Of a stretch of DNA of 64,000 nt, positions 25,549-34,634 are shown in pieces; the first letter of the stretch is position 1, and the number at the start of each line of letters is the position of its first letter. The notes below the pieces were generated by a model. It worked only from the letters and a program-made list of their open reading frames with translations, was not told the origin of the DNA and did not search any database. The translations under genes were made by a program, and so were the position numbers. The stretch comes from Rhodanobacteraceae bacterium (GTDB lineage Bacteria; Pseudomonadota; Gammaproteobacteria; Xanthomonadales; SZUA-5): contig JACKOW010000005.1 in NCBI GenBank assembly GCA_024234055.1, positions 62,001 to 126,000 of the forward strand, in the 5' to 3' direction.

Positions 25549-27681
25549 TCAGGCCTTGGCTTCCTTCTCCATCAGCTTGTCGACCATGCCGGCCGGCACT
25601 TCAGTGTAGTTGTTGAACTCCATGCTGAAGGTGCCGCGACCGCGGGTGGCCGAGCGCAGGTAGTTGATGTAGCCGAACATCTCGGCCAGCGGCACGAAGC
25701 CGTGGACGAAGGCAGCCGTACCCTTGGTGCCCTGGTCGGTGACCTGACCGCGACGACGGTTCATGTCGCCAATGACGTCACCGAGGAACTCGGCTTCGGT
25801 CACGACTTCGATGCGCATCATCGGCTCCAGCAGCTTCGGCTTGCTCATCTTGTGGGCTTCGCGGAAGCAGTGGCGGCCGGCGATTTCGAAGGCCAGCGCC
25901 GAGGAGTCGACGTCATGGTACTTGCCGTCGATCAGGCGGGCCTTGAAGTCCAGCACTTCGTAGCCGGCGATCTGGCCCGACTTCGACTCGGCCTTGATCG
26001 CGAACTCGACCGAAGGGATGTACTCGCGCGGGATGCGACCACCGACGATTTCGTCGACGAAGACCACACCGCTGCCCGGCTCGCCCGGCTCGAAGATCAT
26101 CTTCACTTCCGCGAACTGACCGGAACCACCGGTCTGCTTCTTGTGGGTGTAGATGTGCTCGACCGGCTTGCCGAAGGCTTCGCGGAAGCTGACCTTGGGC
26201 TTGCCCATGTTGGCATCCACGCCGAGTTCGGTGCGCATGCGGTCGATGGTGATTTCCAGATGCAGTTCGCCCATGCCGCGCAGCACGGTTTCGCCGGTTT
26301 CCGGATCCACATTCAGACGCAGCGAGGGATCGGCCTTGGCCATCTTGTAGAGCGCGGCCGACATCTTGTCGATGTCGTCACGGGTCTTGGCTTCCACCGA
26401 GACACTGATCACCGGATCCGGGAAGCGCATGCGCTCCAGCAGCACCGGATGGGCCGGATCGGTCAGTGAGTCACCGGTTTCGGTTTCCTTCATCGAGACG
26501 AAGGCGCAGATGTCACCGGCGCGGACTTCGTCGATGTCCTTCGTCGCATTGGCCTGAACTTCGACGATACGACCCACGCGCTCTTTCTTGCCACGCGTGA
26601 CGTTCATCAGGGTGTCGCCCTTCTTGATCACGCCCGAATACACGCGGGTGAAGGTGAGCGTACCGAACTGGTCGTTGATGACCTTGAAGGCCAGCGCACG
26701 AGCCGGCGCGTCGTCACGGACTTCCTGCTTGCCGATGACGTTGCCGTCGGCGTCCACCATCGAGATACCGCCGTTCTCGCCGGGGTACGGCAGATAGTCA
26801 ATGACCGCGTCGAGCAGCTGCTGCACGCCCTTGTTCTTGAAGGAGGAACCGCACAGCACCGGCACCAGCTTGCCGGCCACGGTACCCTTGCGGATGCATT
26901 CCTTCAGCTTGGCCTGATCGAACTCACCAGTCTCGACGTAGTGCATGAAGGCATCATCGTCCACGGCCAGCGCGGTTTCGATCATTTCCTCGCGCAGCTT
27001 CTGCAGATTGTCGAGGTACGCGTCATCGCGGGTGACGGTGAACTTCAAGCGCGAACGCACTTGATCCAGCGGAATGATCTCCCACTGGCTGTCCTTGTCG
27101 TTCGAGTGCCAGAGGTAGGCGGCGCCAGCGACCAGATCGACCATGCCGACGAACTCGTCCTGGCTGCCCAGCGGCACCTGGCACAACACGACGGTGGCAC
27201 CCAGGCGCTCGCGGATACCCTTGACGCAGTGTTCGAAGTTGGCGCCAATGCGATCCATCTTGTTGACGTAGCACATGCGCGGCACGTTGTACTGGTCGGC
27301 CAGACGCCAGTTGGTCTCGGTCTGCGGCTCGACACCGGCGACTCCATCGAAGACCACCACGGCGCCGTCGAGCACGCGCAAGGAACGATTCACCTCGATG
27401 GTGAAGTCGACGTGTCCCGGGGTGTCAATGACGTTGACGTGGTAACCCTTCCACTCGGTCGAGACGGCGGCGCTCTGGATGGTGATGCCGCGCTTCTTTT
27501 CCTGCTCCAGATAATCGGTGGTGGTGCTGCTCTTGCCGTCCTTGGTGTCATGGACGTCGATGATCTGGTGCTTCTTACCGGTGTAGTACAGCACGCGCTC
27601 GGTCGTGGTGGTCTTGCCCGCGTCGATGTGGGCAATGATGCCGATGTTGCGATACAGCGCGAGCTCTCTCTGCCTGGCCAT
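25549..27681 (-). CDS. fusA: Translation elongation factor G (divergent, stand-alone copy)
   Basis: Ribosomal translocase EF-G, 710 aa from ATG 27681 (MARQRELALYRNIGIIAHID); longer readings upstream have no support. GTPase motifs: P-loop AHIDAGKTTTTE near 18-29, DTPGHVD near 90, NKMDRIG near 145. Switch I is unusual: VHDTKDGKSSTTTDYLEQEK replaces the usual EVHDGAATMDWMEQEQ, an insertion. Domain IV carries GKYHDVDSSALAFEIAGRHC and GYINYLRSATRGRG, patterns closer to alphaproteobacterial or organellar EF-G than to the canonical gammaproteobacterial protein. The gene is alone, with no rpsL, rpsG or tuf nearby, so it is probably a second EF-G (fusA2-like) rather than the str-operon copy. The catalytic histidine in the switch II loop (DTPGH) is intact. 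A housekeeping fusA elsewhere is expected but not seen here. Confidence 0.93.
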   Translation of the reverse strand: MARQRELALYRNIGIIAHIDAGKTTTTERVLYYTGKKHQIIDVHDTKDGKSSTTTDYLEQEKKRGITIQSAAVSTEWKGYHVNVIDTPGHVDFTIEVNRSLRVLDGAVVVFDGVAGVEPQTETNWRLADQYNVPRMCYVNKMDRIGANFEHCVKGIRERLGATVVLCQVPLGSQDEFVGMVDLVAGAAYLWHSNDKDSQWEIIPLDQVRSRLKFTVTRDDAYLDNLQKLREEMIETALAVDDDAFMHYVETGEFDQAKLKECIRKGTVAGKLVPVLCGSSFKNKGVQQLLDAVIDYLPYPGENGGISMVDADGNVIGKQEVRDDAPARALAFKVINDQFGTLTFTRVYSGVIKKGDTLMNVTRGKKERVGRIVEVQANATKDIDEVRAGDICAFVSMKETETGDSLTDPAHPVLLERMRFPDPVISVSVEAKTRDDIDKMSAALYKMAKADPSLRLNVDPETGETVLRGMGELHLEITIDRMRTELGVDANMGKPKVSFREAFGKPVEHIYTHKKQTGGSGQFAEVKMIFEPGEPGSGVVFVDEIVGGRIPREYIPSVEFAIKAESKSGQIAGYEVLDFKARLIDGKYHDVDSSALAFEIAGRHCFREAHKMSKPKLLEPMMRIEVVTEAEFLGDVIGDMNRRRGQVTDQGTKGTAAFVHGFVPLAEMFGYINYLRSATRGRGTFSMEFNNYTEVPAGMVDKLMEKEAKA

Positions 27682-28233
27682 GTTTTGATCTCTTGACGTG
27701 TAGTGAATCGGCCCGAAAAAGCCACGCCCGGGTAGAGCGCCGATCTCTCGGAAATTTCTGGGCGAGCCTACTGGCTCGCACGGTACTGCTTCGCACTCAG
27801 CTGCGGTTCCGGTGTTGACCGGCACCTCAGGAGGCAAACGGGTCTTGCTCGCGCGACAAACGGACGCCAGCGCGAGCGGCCGCGCATTATTCACCAAAAA
27901 GCTAGCTTGATTCCTCAGTGCTTTATGAAGCTGAACAAGCACCCTGCCATCTGATGTCGGCGCACCCAGCTGAACGAGCCCGCACGAAACCTGTACATTA
28001 TGGCTGAAAATGGCCGGCCTGGCACTGGGTGCTGTCCGCGGTCGGTTGTCGGTTGTCGCTGCAAGGGGTTCAGGGCACGGCTACGAGCGTCGTACTTTGG
28101 TAGGTCCGGACTTGTCTGGACGCTTCTCCAGCCCATCGCCAGGAGCGTCCAGACAAGTCTGGACCCACAAGAGCCGGCGCCGATGCGAGCCCGTGCATCG
28201 ACATGACACTGCCTACAGGCCCTGAATCCCCGA
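27682..28233. other. fusA-like 5' region and palindromic repeat, no gene
   Basis: About 550 bases without a credible gene. Bases 27682-27900 would be the leader of the EF-G gene on the minus strand; they contain a small CCGGT-caa-ACCGG hairpin near 27810-27822, but no promoter is clear. Bases 28099-28166 hold a long palindrome described separately. The gap continues into the composite repeat at 28234. Confidence 0.6.
28103..28165. repeat. Long inverted repeat (GTCCAGACAAGTCTGGAC family)
   Basis: Left arm GGTCCGGACTTGTCTGGACG plus CT (28103-28124) and right arm AG plus CGTCCAGACAAGTCTGGACC (28144-28165) match as reverse complements at 21 of 22 positions, with a 19-base loop. It is followed by ACCCACAAGAGCCG. 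A related, more diverged copy with the same downstream ACCCACAA motif lies at 52661-52731. Confidence 0.85.
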
Positions 28234-28521
28234 CGTCATTGCGAGCGACCTGTTTCGGCCCGACACTGCGCACGGGCCATGAACCACAAACCCGCCTGTA
28301 GGAGCGACCTCGCGTCGCGACCGGCCAGCCGCACGTCCGAAGCAGCGGTCGCGCCGCAAGGGCGCTCCTACAAGTGGACCAAGAAAATCAAAGACTTGCA
28401 ATATGGGTTCATGGAGAGCGTAGCGAAGCAATCCAGGGATGTGCGGCGCTACCCTGGATTGCTTTGTCGCTGCGCTCCTCGCAATGACGCATCAACAACT
28501 TGCGATATGGGTTCATGGAGA
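28234..28521 (+). repeat. MITE-like composite repeat (locus 2)
   Basis: Starts CGTCATTGCGAGCGACC (28234) and ends CGCTCCTCGCAATGACGC (to 28490), so the ends are inverted repeats of each other over about 12 bases. Inside, in order: CTGTTTCGGCCCGACACTGC, GGGCCATGAACC, the 74-bp palindrome 28298-28371 (GTAGGAGCGACC...GGCGCTCCTAC), TTGCAATATGGGTTCATGG, and AAGCAATCCAGGG paired with CCCTGGATTGCTT. A partial extra end, CAACTTGCGATATGGGTTCA, follows to 28521 just before the NSS gene's stop codon. No reading frame within it is convincing, so it would need a transposase from elsewhere to move. Confidence 0.8.
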
Positions 28522-28544
28522 GAGCCCTCTCGTCCTCTCGAGCG

Positions 28545-29909
28545 CTACCCGAACAAGCCCAGCCCGCTCGCGAACACCAGCGCAATCAGAACCGGCGCCA
28601 CGTAGCGGCAGAGCGCTTTCCAGATGGCGTAGGTGGTGTCGCTGATATCAGCGAGCTGCTTGCGCCGCAACGGCTCGGCCAGCACCCAGCCGGCAAAGGT
28701 GGCAATGGCCAATCCACCCAGCGGCAGCATCAGATCACTGGCAATGAAGTTGGTGAAATCGAGGATGTTGCGATCGGCCAGCCGCACTTCTGACCACACG
28801 GTGAAGCTGAGCACGCTGCCGATGCCGACCGTGCCGGCGAAGCCGCCGAGCAGCGTCGCCGCCAGCCAGCGACTGAGTCCGCGCTCGACCAGATAGGCGG
28901 TGCCGCCCTCGAGGATGGAAATGGTCGAACTCCAGGCGGCAAAAGCCAGCAGCACGAAGAAGGCCAGTCCGTAGACATTGCCGAACTGCATCTGCGCGAA
29001 GGCGCTGGGCAGGGCCACGAAGACCAGCCCAGGGCCAGCGGTGTGCGGATCCAGCGAGAAAGCGAAGACCAGCGGAAAGATGGCCATGCCGGCCAGCAGC
29101 GCGACGCCGGTGTCGGCGATGCAGATGATCCCGGCCAGACGCGGAATCGAAGCCTTGTCGGGCACATAGGCGCCATAAGCCATCATGCCGGCCATGCCCA
29201 GACTCAGCGAGAAGAAGGCCTGGCCGAGCGCGGCTACCAGCGTGCTGCCCGTGACCTTGGAGAAATCCGGCGCGAACATGTACGTCAGGGCCGCACTGAA
29301 GTGCCCGGTGGTGGCGCCATAGATCACCAGGCTGACCAGAATCAGGAACAGCGAGGGAATCATGAAGCGCACCGCCGCCTCGATACCCTTCTCGACGCCG
29401 CGGGCTACCACGCCGATGGTCAGCACGATGAACACGAAGTGCCAGAACAGCAGACTTGAGGTGCTGCTGGTCAGCGCCCCGAAGTGAGCCCCCGGGTCAC
29501 TGATCGCGGGCGTGGTACTGAACACCGCCTGGGCATAGGTGACGGTGTAGCTCAGGGTCCAGCCGGCGATCACGCAATAGAAGGACAGGATCAACAATCC
29601 AGCCACGATCCCGGACCAACCGATCAGCGACCAGGCCGGACTGGCCCTCGACTCTCGCGCCAGATCGATCAGCGTGTTGATCGGACTCTCGCGCCCAGCG
29701 CGACCGATCATCACCTCGGCAATCATCAGCGGCAGACCCACCGATAGCACCGCGAGCAGATAAACCAGGACAAAGGCGCCGCCGCCGTTCTCTGCGGTCA
29801 CATAGGAAAAGCGCCAGATATTGCCCAGCCCCACGGCCGAGCCCACCGCGGCCAACACGAAACCCAGTTTCGATGACCACATGCCGTGCTGAGATACGCC
29901 CGCTGCCAT
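28545..29909 (-). CDS. Sodium-dependent transporter, NSS (SNF) family
   Basis: Neurotransmitter:sodium-symporter family protein (454 aa, usual bacterial length) with about eleven to twelve transmembrane helices. The first unwound helix and sodium site are clear: GFVLAAVGSAVGLGNIWRFS at residues 15-34, then ENGGGAFVLVYL near 40. Helix 3 region LPLMIAEVMIGRAGRES and the SNF-typical FFSLSLGMAGMMAYGAYVP near residue 235 support the family. Homologues move amino acids such as tryptophan, leucine or methionine with sodium; the substrate is not predictable here. GGGAGGGAGAGAG lies before the ATG. The gene stands between a composite repeat and the DUF3857 operon, with no clear partner. Confidence 0.92.
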   Translation of the reverse strand: MAAGVSQHGMWSSKLGFVLAAVGSAVGLGNIWRFSYVTAENGGGAFVLVYLLAVLSVGLPLMIAEVMIGRAGRESPINTLIDLARESRASPAWSLIGWSGIVAGLLILSFYCVIAGWTLSYTVTYAQAVFSTTPAISDPGAHFGALTSSTSSLLFWHFVFIVLTIGVVARGVEKGIEAAVRFMIPSLFLILVSLVIYGATTGHFSAALTYMFAPDFSKVTGSTLVAALGQAFFSLSLGMAGMMAYGAYVPDKASIPRLAGIICIADTGVALLAGMAIFPLVFAFSLDPHTAGPGLVFVALPSAFAQMQFGNVYGLAFFVLLAFAAWSSTISILEGGTAYLVERGLSRWLAATLLGGFAGTVGIGSVLSFTVWSEVRLADRNILDFTNFIASDLMLPLGGLAIATFAGWVLAEPLRRKQLADISDTTYAIWKALCRYVAPVLIALVFASGLGLFG

Positions 29910-30065
29910 GTCTCTCTCCCTCCCCGATACAGGGGAAGGACAATAGGACAGTTGGACGCGGACGGGGAGGCGTCCGGCACGAACGACTGCCGCCTGGCTG
30001 TGCCGACATCAGCGGTTCCGGCAAGAGCAACCGGCCGGCAATGAAACTGGCGCACGATCAGCGGG

Positions 30066-32384
30066 CTAGTCGCCGACAGAGGCCTTGATCCGTTCCTCGG
30101 CACGCTTGCCTTCCTGATAGCGTTGCAATCGCGCTTTCATGGACTTCACGGTCGGATTGTCGGGGCCAGCTCTGGCCTCCACCTCGGCAATCACTTCCCG
30201 CTGAGTGGCAACAGCCAGTTCAAAGTCGCCTGCAGCTGCCTGGCAGGCAGCGACTGTATCCAGCCAATCAAGCCTGTCGGTCGCGACTTTGGCCAGCGCC
30301 GGGCCCAACACCTCAGACTGTTCGCGGCTGAAGACCTCGGGATCGACGCTGGTACAGCGCAGCCATGCCAGTTCGTTGAGCGCGGACGCATTCTGCTCTT
30401 CCTGCCACCAATGATCGAGCAGTGCCAATCCACGAGGGACATCACGATATTCGGGCTTGGCATTGATCAATACGGCGGACAGTGGAACTGCGATCTCGGG
30501 ATCCTTGTTCTCGATCCCCTGCTCCAACCAGCGTTGGGCCAGCTCGACATCGATCTCGGGCGAGGGAGCAGTCAGACCCCCGGCCGCATAGAACATGCGC
30601 GCCATCTGGTGACCGTTCTCGCCGGCTTCGCGCACCAGCGCGAGGCCCTGCTCCGGCGCATACACGGGGCTCCCCGGCTGCAACTTCCAACTACCCAGAT
30701 CAAAACGCGCCTCATCCGAGTCGTGTTCCGCAATCAGCGCCTCCAACAGAATCCGTGCCCGTTTCGGCGCATCTTCCACGCCCTCAGGTTCGCTGAGCAG
30801 AAAACGCGCCATCAGCACGCTGGCCTGTTCGTCGCCGAGCAATACCGCTTCGCTGAACCAGGAGTCTGCCAGCTGATTATTCTCGGCGCCCCCTTGCCTT
30901 CCGTAGTCGAGCGCGAGCACCCTCATCGACCTCACCTCTCCAGCTTCGGCGCCGATTCTCAGCCAGTGGCGCGCCTGCTCGACGTCCGCCTCGAGCAGCT
31001 CGCCCCGCAGATAGGCCAGCCCCAGAAACAGGGCCGAGAGTTGATCGCCTGCATCGGCAGCCCTACGCAGCATCGGCAGGCCCACGTCAGCCCGACCCGC
31101 TTCCACATGTACGCGGCCAGCCAATCCCAGGGCAACGGTCGCACCACCGTCCGCGGCGACCCGCAAGAAGGGCAAGGCCTCCTGCGGAATCTGATCCTGC
31201 GTCCAATCTCCGGTGCTGAGCGCCACCGGCACGCTGGCGAGCGGATTGCCTGCGGCCGCAGCCTCACGCAGTGTCTCCGCCACCAATGGGTGCAATTGGG
31301 TCTTTCCGTTGATCGATTTGAGCAGGACTTGCAGCGACACTTCGGCTTGGGGTGGCCCGAGCGCTCTGTTCGCCTCGGCCAGCATCGCCAGAGCGGCTTC
31401 GTCATCGCGCTCCACACCACGCCCTTCGGCGTAGGCCACAGCGAGCACGACATAAGCATCAGCAAGACCTGCCTCGGCATAAGGCAAGAGCAGCTCAACG
31501 CCTTCTGCGGCGCAATCGAAAGCCTCCACGGTGACGCAGATCAAGCCAACCCAGAGCCGATGACCGTCTTCCTTCTTCGCCAGCGCCCGGACCGCCTCCA
31601 GGCGTCCGTCCACGGAATCCTTCAACAAGGCCTCCCACGCGTCTCTCGCTACGATTGCCGCTTCACTCTGGTCCAGTCCACGCAGCAGTTCCAAGGCGAA
31701 CTGGCGTCGGCCGGAGGGCATCCGGAGCTCGGGCGTATCACGCGCCAGCTGCACGAAGTTGTCGAGAAAATCGAAATACATGGACTGCTGGCGCTTGCTG
31801 TCCTCGTCCAGCGTGCTGACGATCAGACGCATGTAGCGCCCGGTTACCGGCACTTCGTAAGCCTGTGCCAACACCGTTTCGCCGCTGAGTTCAAGGATGG
31901 CGTAGATGTCGTTTTCGCCCAGTACCGGAATCGGGCGCGAATAGCTTGCCATGATGCGTTGGCCGAGGGCGTTCTCCAGCAGCGCTGCCAGCACCGCTTC
32001 CGACTGCGCGGCCAGTTCGGAATCGCCGTTGAGCTCGGCGCAGCGCCCACCGTAGAACCACATGCCGGCGCTGACCGGAATCTCTGCCAGGGCTTCGCGG
32101 ATTTCCTGTTCTCTGGACTTGCACAAGGCCGGATCCAACTCGCCGGTCTCGTCGAACAGTTCGTTGAGGAAGCGCAGGGCGTTACCGGCGCGGGTCAGAT
32201 CGGAGCCGGCGAGAAACTGCTTCCAGACGTCGTCAGTCGCCTGCTGGCCGGGTATACCAAAGGGTGAACCGACCTCGCCGCGGCCGGAAGCTGGCTTGGT
32301 GTCGGATTCTTTGGCCGTCGCCGTGACCGCGGTGGTCATCAACAGGCACCACAGTGCGATGCCGGCAAGGAGCTTATTGCTCAT
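30066..32384 (-). CDS. Secreted Sel1/TPR-like repeat protein
   Basis: A 772-aa exported protein with a signal peptide (LLAGIALWCLLMTTAVTATA). From about residue 270 to 660 it consists of Sel1-like helical repeats with the pattern AxxGDxxAxxxLGxxYxxG: examples are AYAEGRGVERDDEAALAMLA near 325, AADAGDQLSALFLGLAYLRG near 450, and AAEAGEVRSMRVLALDYGRQ near 490. Such repeats serve protein-protein contacts, often in the periplasm. Its ATG start overlaps the end of the DUF3857-transglutaminase gene by 11 bases, so the two are translated together. The C-terminal 100 residues look like one TPR unit with a coiled segment. A catalytic role is not seen. The partner is probably the transglutaminase-like protein. 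Confidence 0.82.
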   Translation of the reverse strand: MSNKLLAGIALWCLLMTTAVTATAKESDTKPASGRGEVGSPFGIPGQQATDDVWKQFLAGSDLTRAGNALRFLNELFDETGELDPALCKSREQEIREALAEIPVSAGMWFYGGRCAELNGDSELAAQSEAVLAALLENALGQRIMASYSRPIPVLGENDIYAILELSGETVLAQAYEVPVTGRYMRLIVSTLDEDSKRQQSMYFDFLDNFVQLARDTPELRMPSGRRQFALELLRGLDQSEAAIVARDAWEALLKDSVDGRLEAVRALAKKEDGHRLWVGLICVTVEAFDCAAEGVELLLPYAEAGLADAYVVLAVAYAEGRGVERDDEAALAMLAEANRALGPPQAEVSLQVLLKSINGKTQLHPLVAETLREAAAAGNPLASVPVALSTGDWTQDQIPQEALPFLRVAADGGATVALGLAGRVHVEAGRADVGLPMLRRAADAGDQLSALFLGLAYLRGELLEADVEQARHWLRIGAEAGEVRSMRVLALDYGRQGGAENNQLADSWFSEAVLLGDEQASVLMARFLLSEPEGVEDAPKRARILLEALIAEHDSDEARFDLGSWKLQPGSPVYAPEQGLALVREAGENGHQMARMFYAAGGLTAPSPEIDVELAQRWLEQGIENKDPEIAVPLSAVLINAKPEYRDVPRGLALLDHWWQEEQNASALNELAWLRCTSVDPEVFSREQSEVLGPALAKVATDRLDWLDTVAACQAAAGDFELAVATQREVIAEVEARAGPDNPTVKSMKARLQRYQEGKRAEERIKASVGD

Positions 32385-34446
32385 GAACTTCTCCGCCTTG
32401 TGCCCGCGAGCGGGCGCTCTTGAGGATGGCGCGCAAGCGTGCCTCTCGATCCTGAATTCTCTGCTGCGCCGGCATCAGCACGCGCAAGCCCTGCTGACTG
32501 AGATGCTCGGCACGTTCGATGGCTGCCAAGTGCTGGTCGATGTCAGCAGCCGGCAGGATGGTCTGCAGGCTCTCGAAATGATGACCGAGCGCGAGTCCGT
32601 CCGCTTCAGACTTGCGCCACGAACGCCAGCGAAAGGCCGGCGAATCGACGCTCTCGTCGAGTTCGCTGGCACCGTCTTGCCAGGACTCTGGCAACTCGAT
32701 TCTGGCCTCGTAGTCGATGCTGGCTGGGGCGGTCGCGATGAAGGGTCCGGCGCGCTCCAACTGGCCGGGACGCACCAGTTGCGCAGCAGCCTCGGCTGCT
32801 GTGGGTACCAGCAGTAGCTGCAAGTCCCCGCGAGTCCACGGGTCCTGCAATTCGTAGTGCTCCGAGACGACGATCTCGTTGGCATCAACGTCGTCGGCGA
32901 TTCCGAGCTCAGCGGTGGTGCGCAGCTTGCCGAAATGACGCCGGTAGAACTCCGCATACTTGCGCTGGATCTCCTTGCTGGTGCTACCCGCCAGCGCACG
33001 CCGGAACTCGTTGGCAGCATCACCGCTGCGCCGTGTTTCCACGGTCAGCGCGACCGTTTGCCGATCTTCATCGGCGACGCTGTAGCGTTCGCTCACGGCA
33101 ATCCTGTATTGGGCCGGATCGGCCGCAGGCATGGCCGTCAGATCCTTCTGTCCGACGTCAATGATCAGGGCATGGCCTTCCAGACCCGCCCGGCGATCAC
33201 GAACATGGCCGCGCTGCCAGACCAAGGTTGGATCCAGCCACAGGCGCTCGCCATCGACAATGGCCGTCACGATGACATGATCGAAAGCCGTGGCCGCAGG
33301 TGGCAAGCGATCAAGATTGGGGCCATTGCCCACCGAAACCAGCGCCGGCATTGCCTCGATGTCGAGGGCTCGCAACAGCGTGGTCAACAGCTGTGCCTTG
33401 TCCTTGCAGTCGCCGTAACGGCGTTGCCAGGTCAAGGCCGGCGGATTCGGGCGATGCGAGCTGTCGCCCAGTACGGTGGCGAAATAGCGCACGTCGTCCT
33501 GCACCCGTTGCAAGGCCCATGAGGCCCGCTCTGCCTCGGTCAGCAGTCGTTTCTGCGGCAACTCCTGCGCCAGTTCATCGGGGAGATCAGCGGTCGTGAG
33601 GTAGAGCGGCAAGGCCCAATCCACGATCTGTGCCCAGCTCTGGTCTTTGGAAACGGCCCAGGCGGGACGATCGACATACCAGGAAGGCAAGTCCTGCTCT
33701 CTGCGCACACCGGGCAGCGCCTTCGCCTCGGCGCGCCATTCAAGATGGCCGCTCCTGCGCTTCAGCGTCGCCTTCGGCGGCTCGTTGAAGCTTTGCGCGT
33801 TGACCTTGGCATCCTTGGCAAACAGGACCCGAGCCTTGCGATGCAGTTGCGGAAACTCGCTGCCAAAGGAAAATTGATGGTGTGAATGCCCAGCCAGTAC
33901 CGGATTGCTGCCGTGCACGCTGTAGCTGATGCGAACCACGTCACCTACGCGAACGTCATCGATCACCAGCAGCGCCGACACGCTGCTGTCGCTGAGATCG
34001 GATTCGAATTCGGCCTGGCGCCGGGTCAGCTCCACGCCCTCAGGGCGGAAACGGTCGGCCCAGCGGCCCGCACGCCGCACCGCAATCTGGTGCAGCTGCA
34101 GCGACTGGTACTCACTGCGAAAACCGATTTCGAATCGACCCGCATCACCCAGGCGCTCGGCGGTCATCGGCTCGAAGGCCAGATCGACATAGATCGTGTC
34201 ATCTGAAGTGCGTCGATCGACCTGGGTGTCGATCAGCCAATAGCGCCAACTGGAGTCGGAATCAACATCGAAAGACGCGGGCCATTGCTCCGGCACGCTG
34301 GATGCATCCACGAAATCCGGCAAGGGGCTGAGTTCGCTGATGCTCGGCAGCGGTGGAGCGCTTTCCGCAGCAAACGCGACGGCCGCTGGCAGCAGCATCC
34401 AGAGCAGCAGACTGGGCCAGACCGGAAACTTGTGGGAACTGGGCAT
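32374..34446 (-). CDS. DUF3857 + transglutaminase-like secreted protein
   Basis: A 690-aa protein from ATG 34446; GGAG seven bases upstream and a signal peptide (FPVWPSLLLWMLLPAAVAFA) support this start, while the open frame reads further upstream without support. Residues about 60-240 match the DUF3857 beta domain that precedes transglutaminase folds. The core follows: YGDCKDKAQLLTTLL near 325 (catalytic Cys), FDHVIVTAIVDG near 370 (His) and LWLDPTLVWQRG near 385 (Asp). The whole triad is present. In Lysobacterales and Bacteroidetes such proteins are envelope-associated, with unknown substrates. The next gene (Sel1-like) overlaps by 11 bases. A divergent promoter region (34447-34634) separates it from the YiiX-like gene. 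Confidence 0.85.
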   Translation of the reverse strand: MPSSHKFPVWPSLLLWMLLPAAVAFAAESAPPLPSISELSPLPDFVDASSVPEQWPASFDVDSDSSWRYWLIDTQVDRRTSDDTIYVDLAFEPMTAERLGDAGRFEIGFRSEYQSLQLHQIAVRRAGRWADRFRPEGVELTRRQAEFESDLSDSSVSALLVIDDVRVGDVVRISYSVHGSNPVLAGHSHHQFSFGSEFPQLHRKARVLFAKDAKVNAQSFNEPPKATLKRRSGHLEWRAEAKALPGVRREQDLPSWYVDRPAWAVSKDQSWAQIVDWALPLYLTTADLPDELAQELPQKRLLTEAERASWALQRVQDDVRYFATVLGDSSHRPNPPALTWQRRYGDCKDKAQLLTTLLRALDIEAMPALVSVGNGPNLDRLPPAATAFDHVIVTAIVDGERLWLDPTLVWQRGHVRDRRAGLEGHALIIDVGQKDLTAMPAADPAQYRIAVSERYSVADEDRQTVALTVETRRSGDAANEFRRALAGSTSKEIQRKYAEFYRRHFGKLRTTAELGIADDVDANEIVVSEHYELQDPWTRGDLQLLLVPTAAEAAAQLVRPGQLERAGPFIATAPASIDYEARIELPESWQDGASELDESVDSPAFRWRSWRKSEADGLALGHHFESLQTILPAADIDQHLAAIERAEHLSQQGLRVLMPAQQRIQDREARLRAILKSARSRAQGGEVHEQ

Positions 34447-34634
34447 GAAAACGCTCCGCGCTACAGTTGGTAACAATAATCGGGTCGCGAGCATAGTTGA
34501 AAGAGGGTCCTTCTGACAGCTGCCTGGCGACTCGTTGTGCCGAGTCGATTGAGTTGGGGCCTGCGCCCATGCATGGCTGAGATTCATCTGCGCCAGATCA
34601 GACTCGATCGCAGCACGCATGGGGGAGTACCGCA

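Noticed and set aside
27682..27942. N-terminal extension of EF-G beyond ATG 27681
   Set aside because: The EF-G family starts MARxxx-YRNIGI at this point and the upstream codons have no homology; they belong to the leader.
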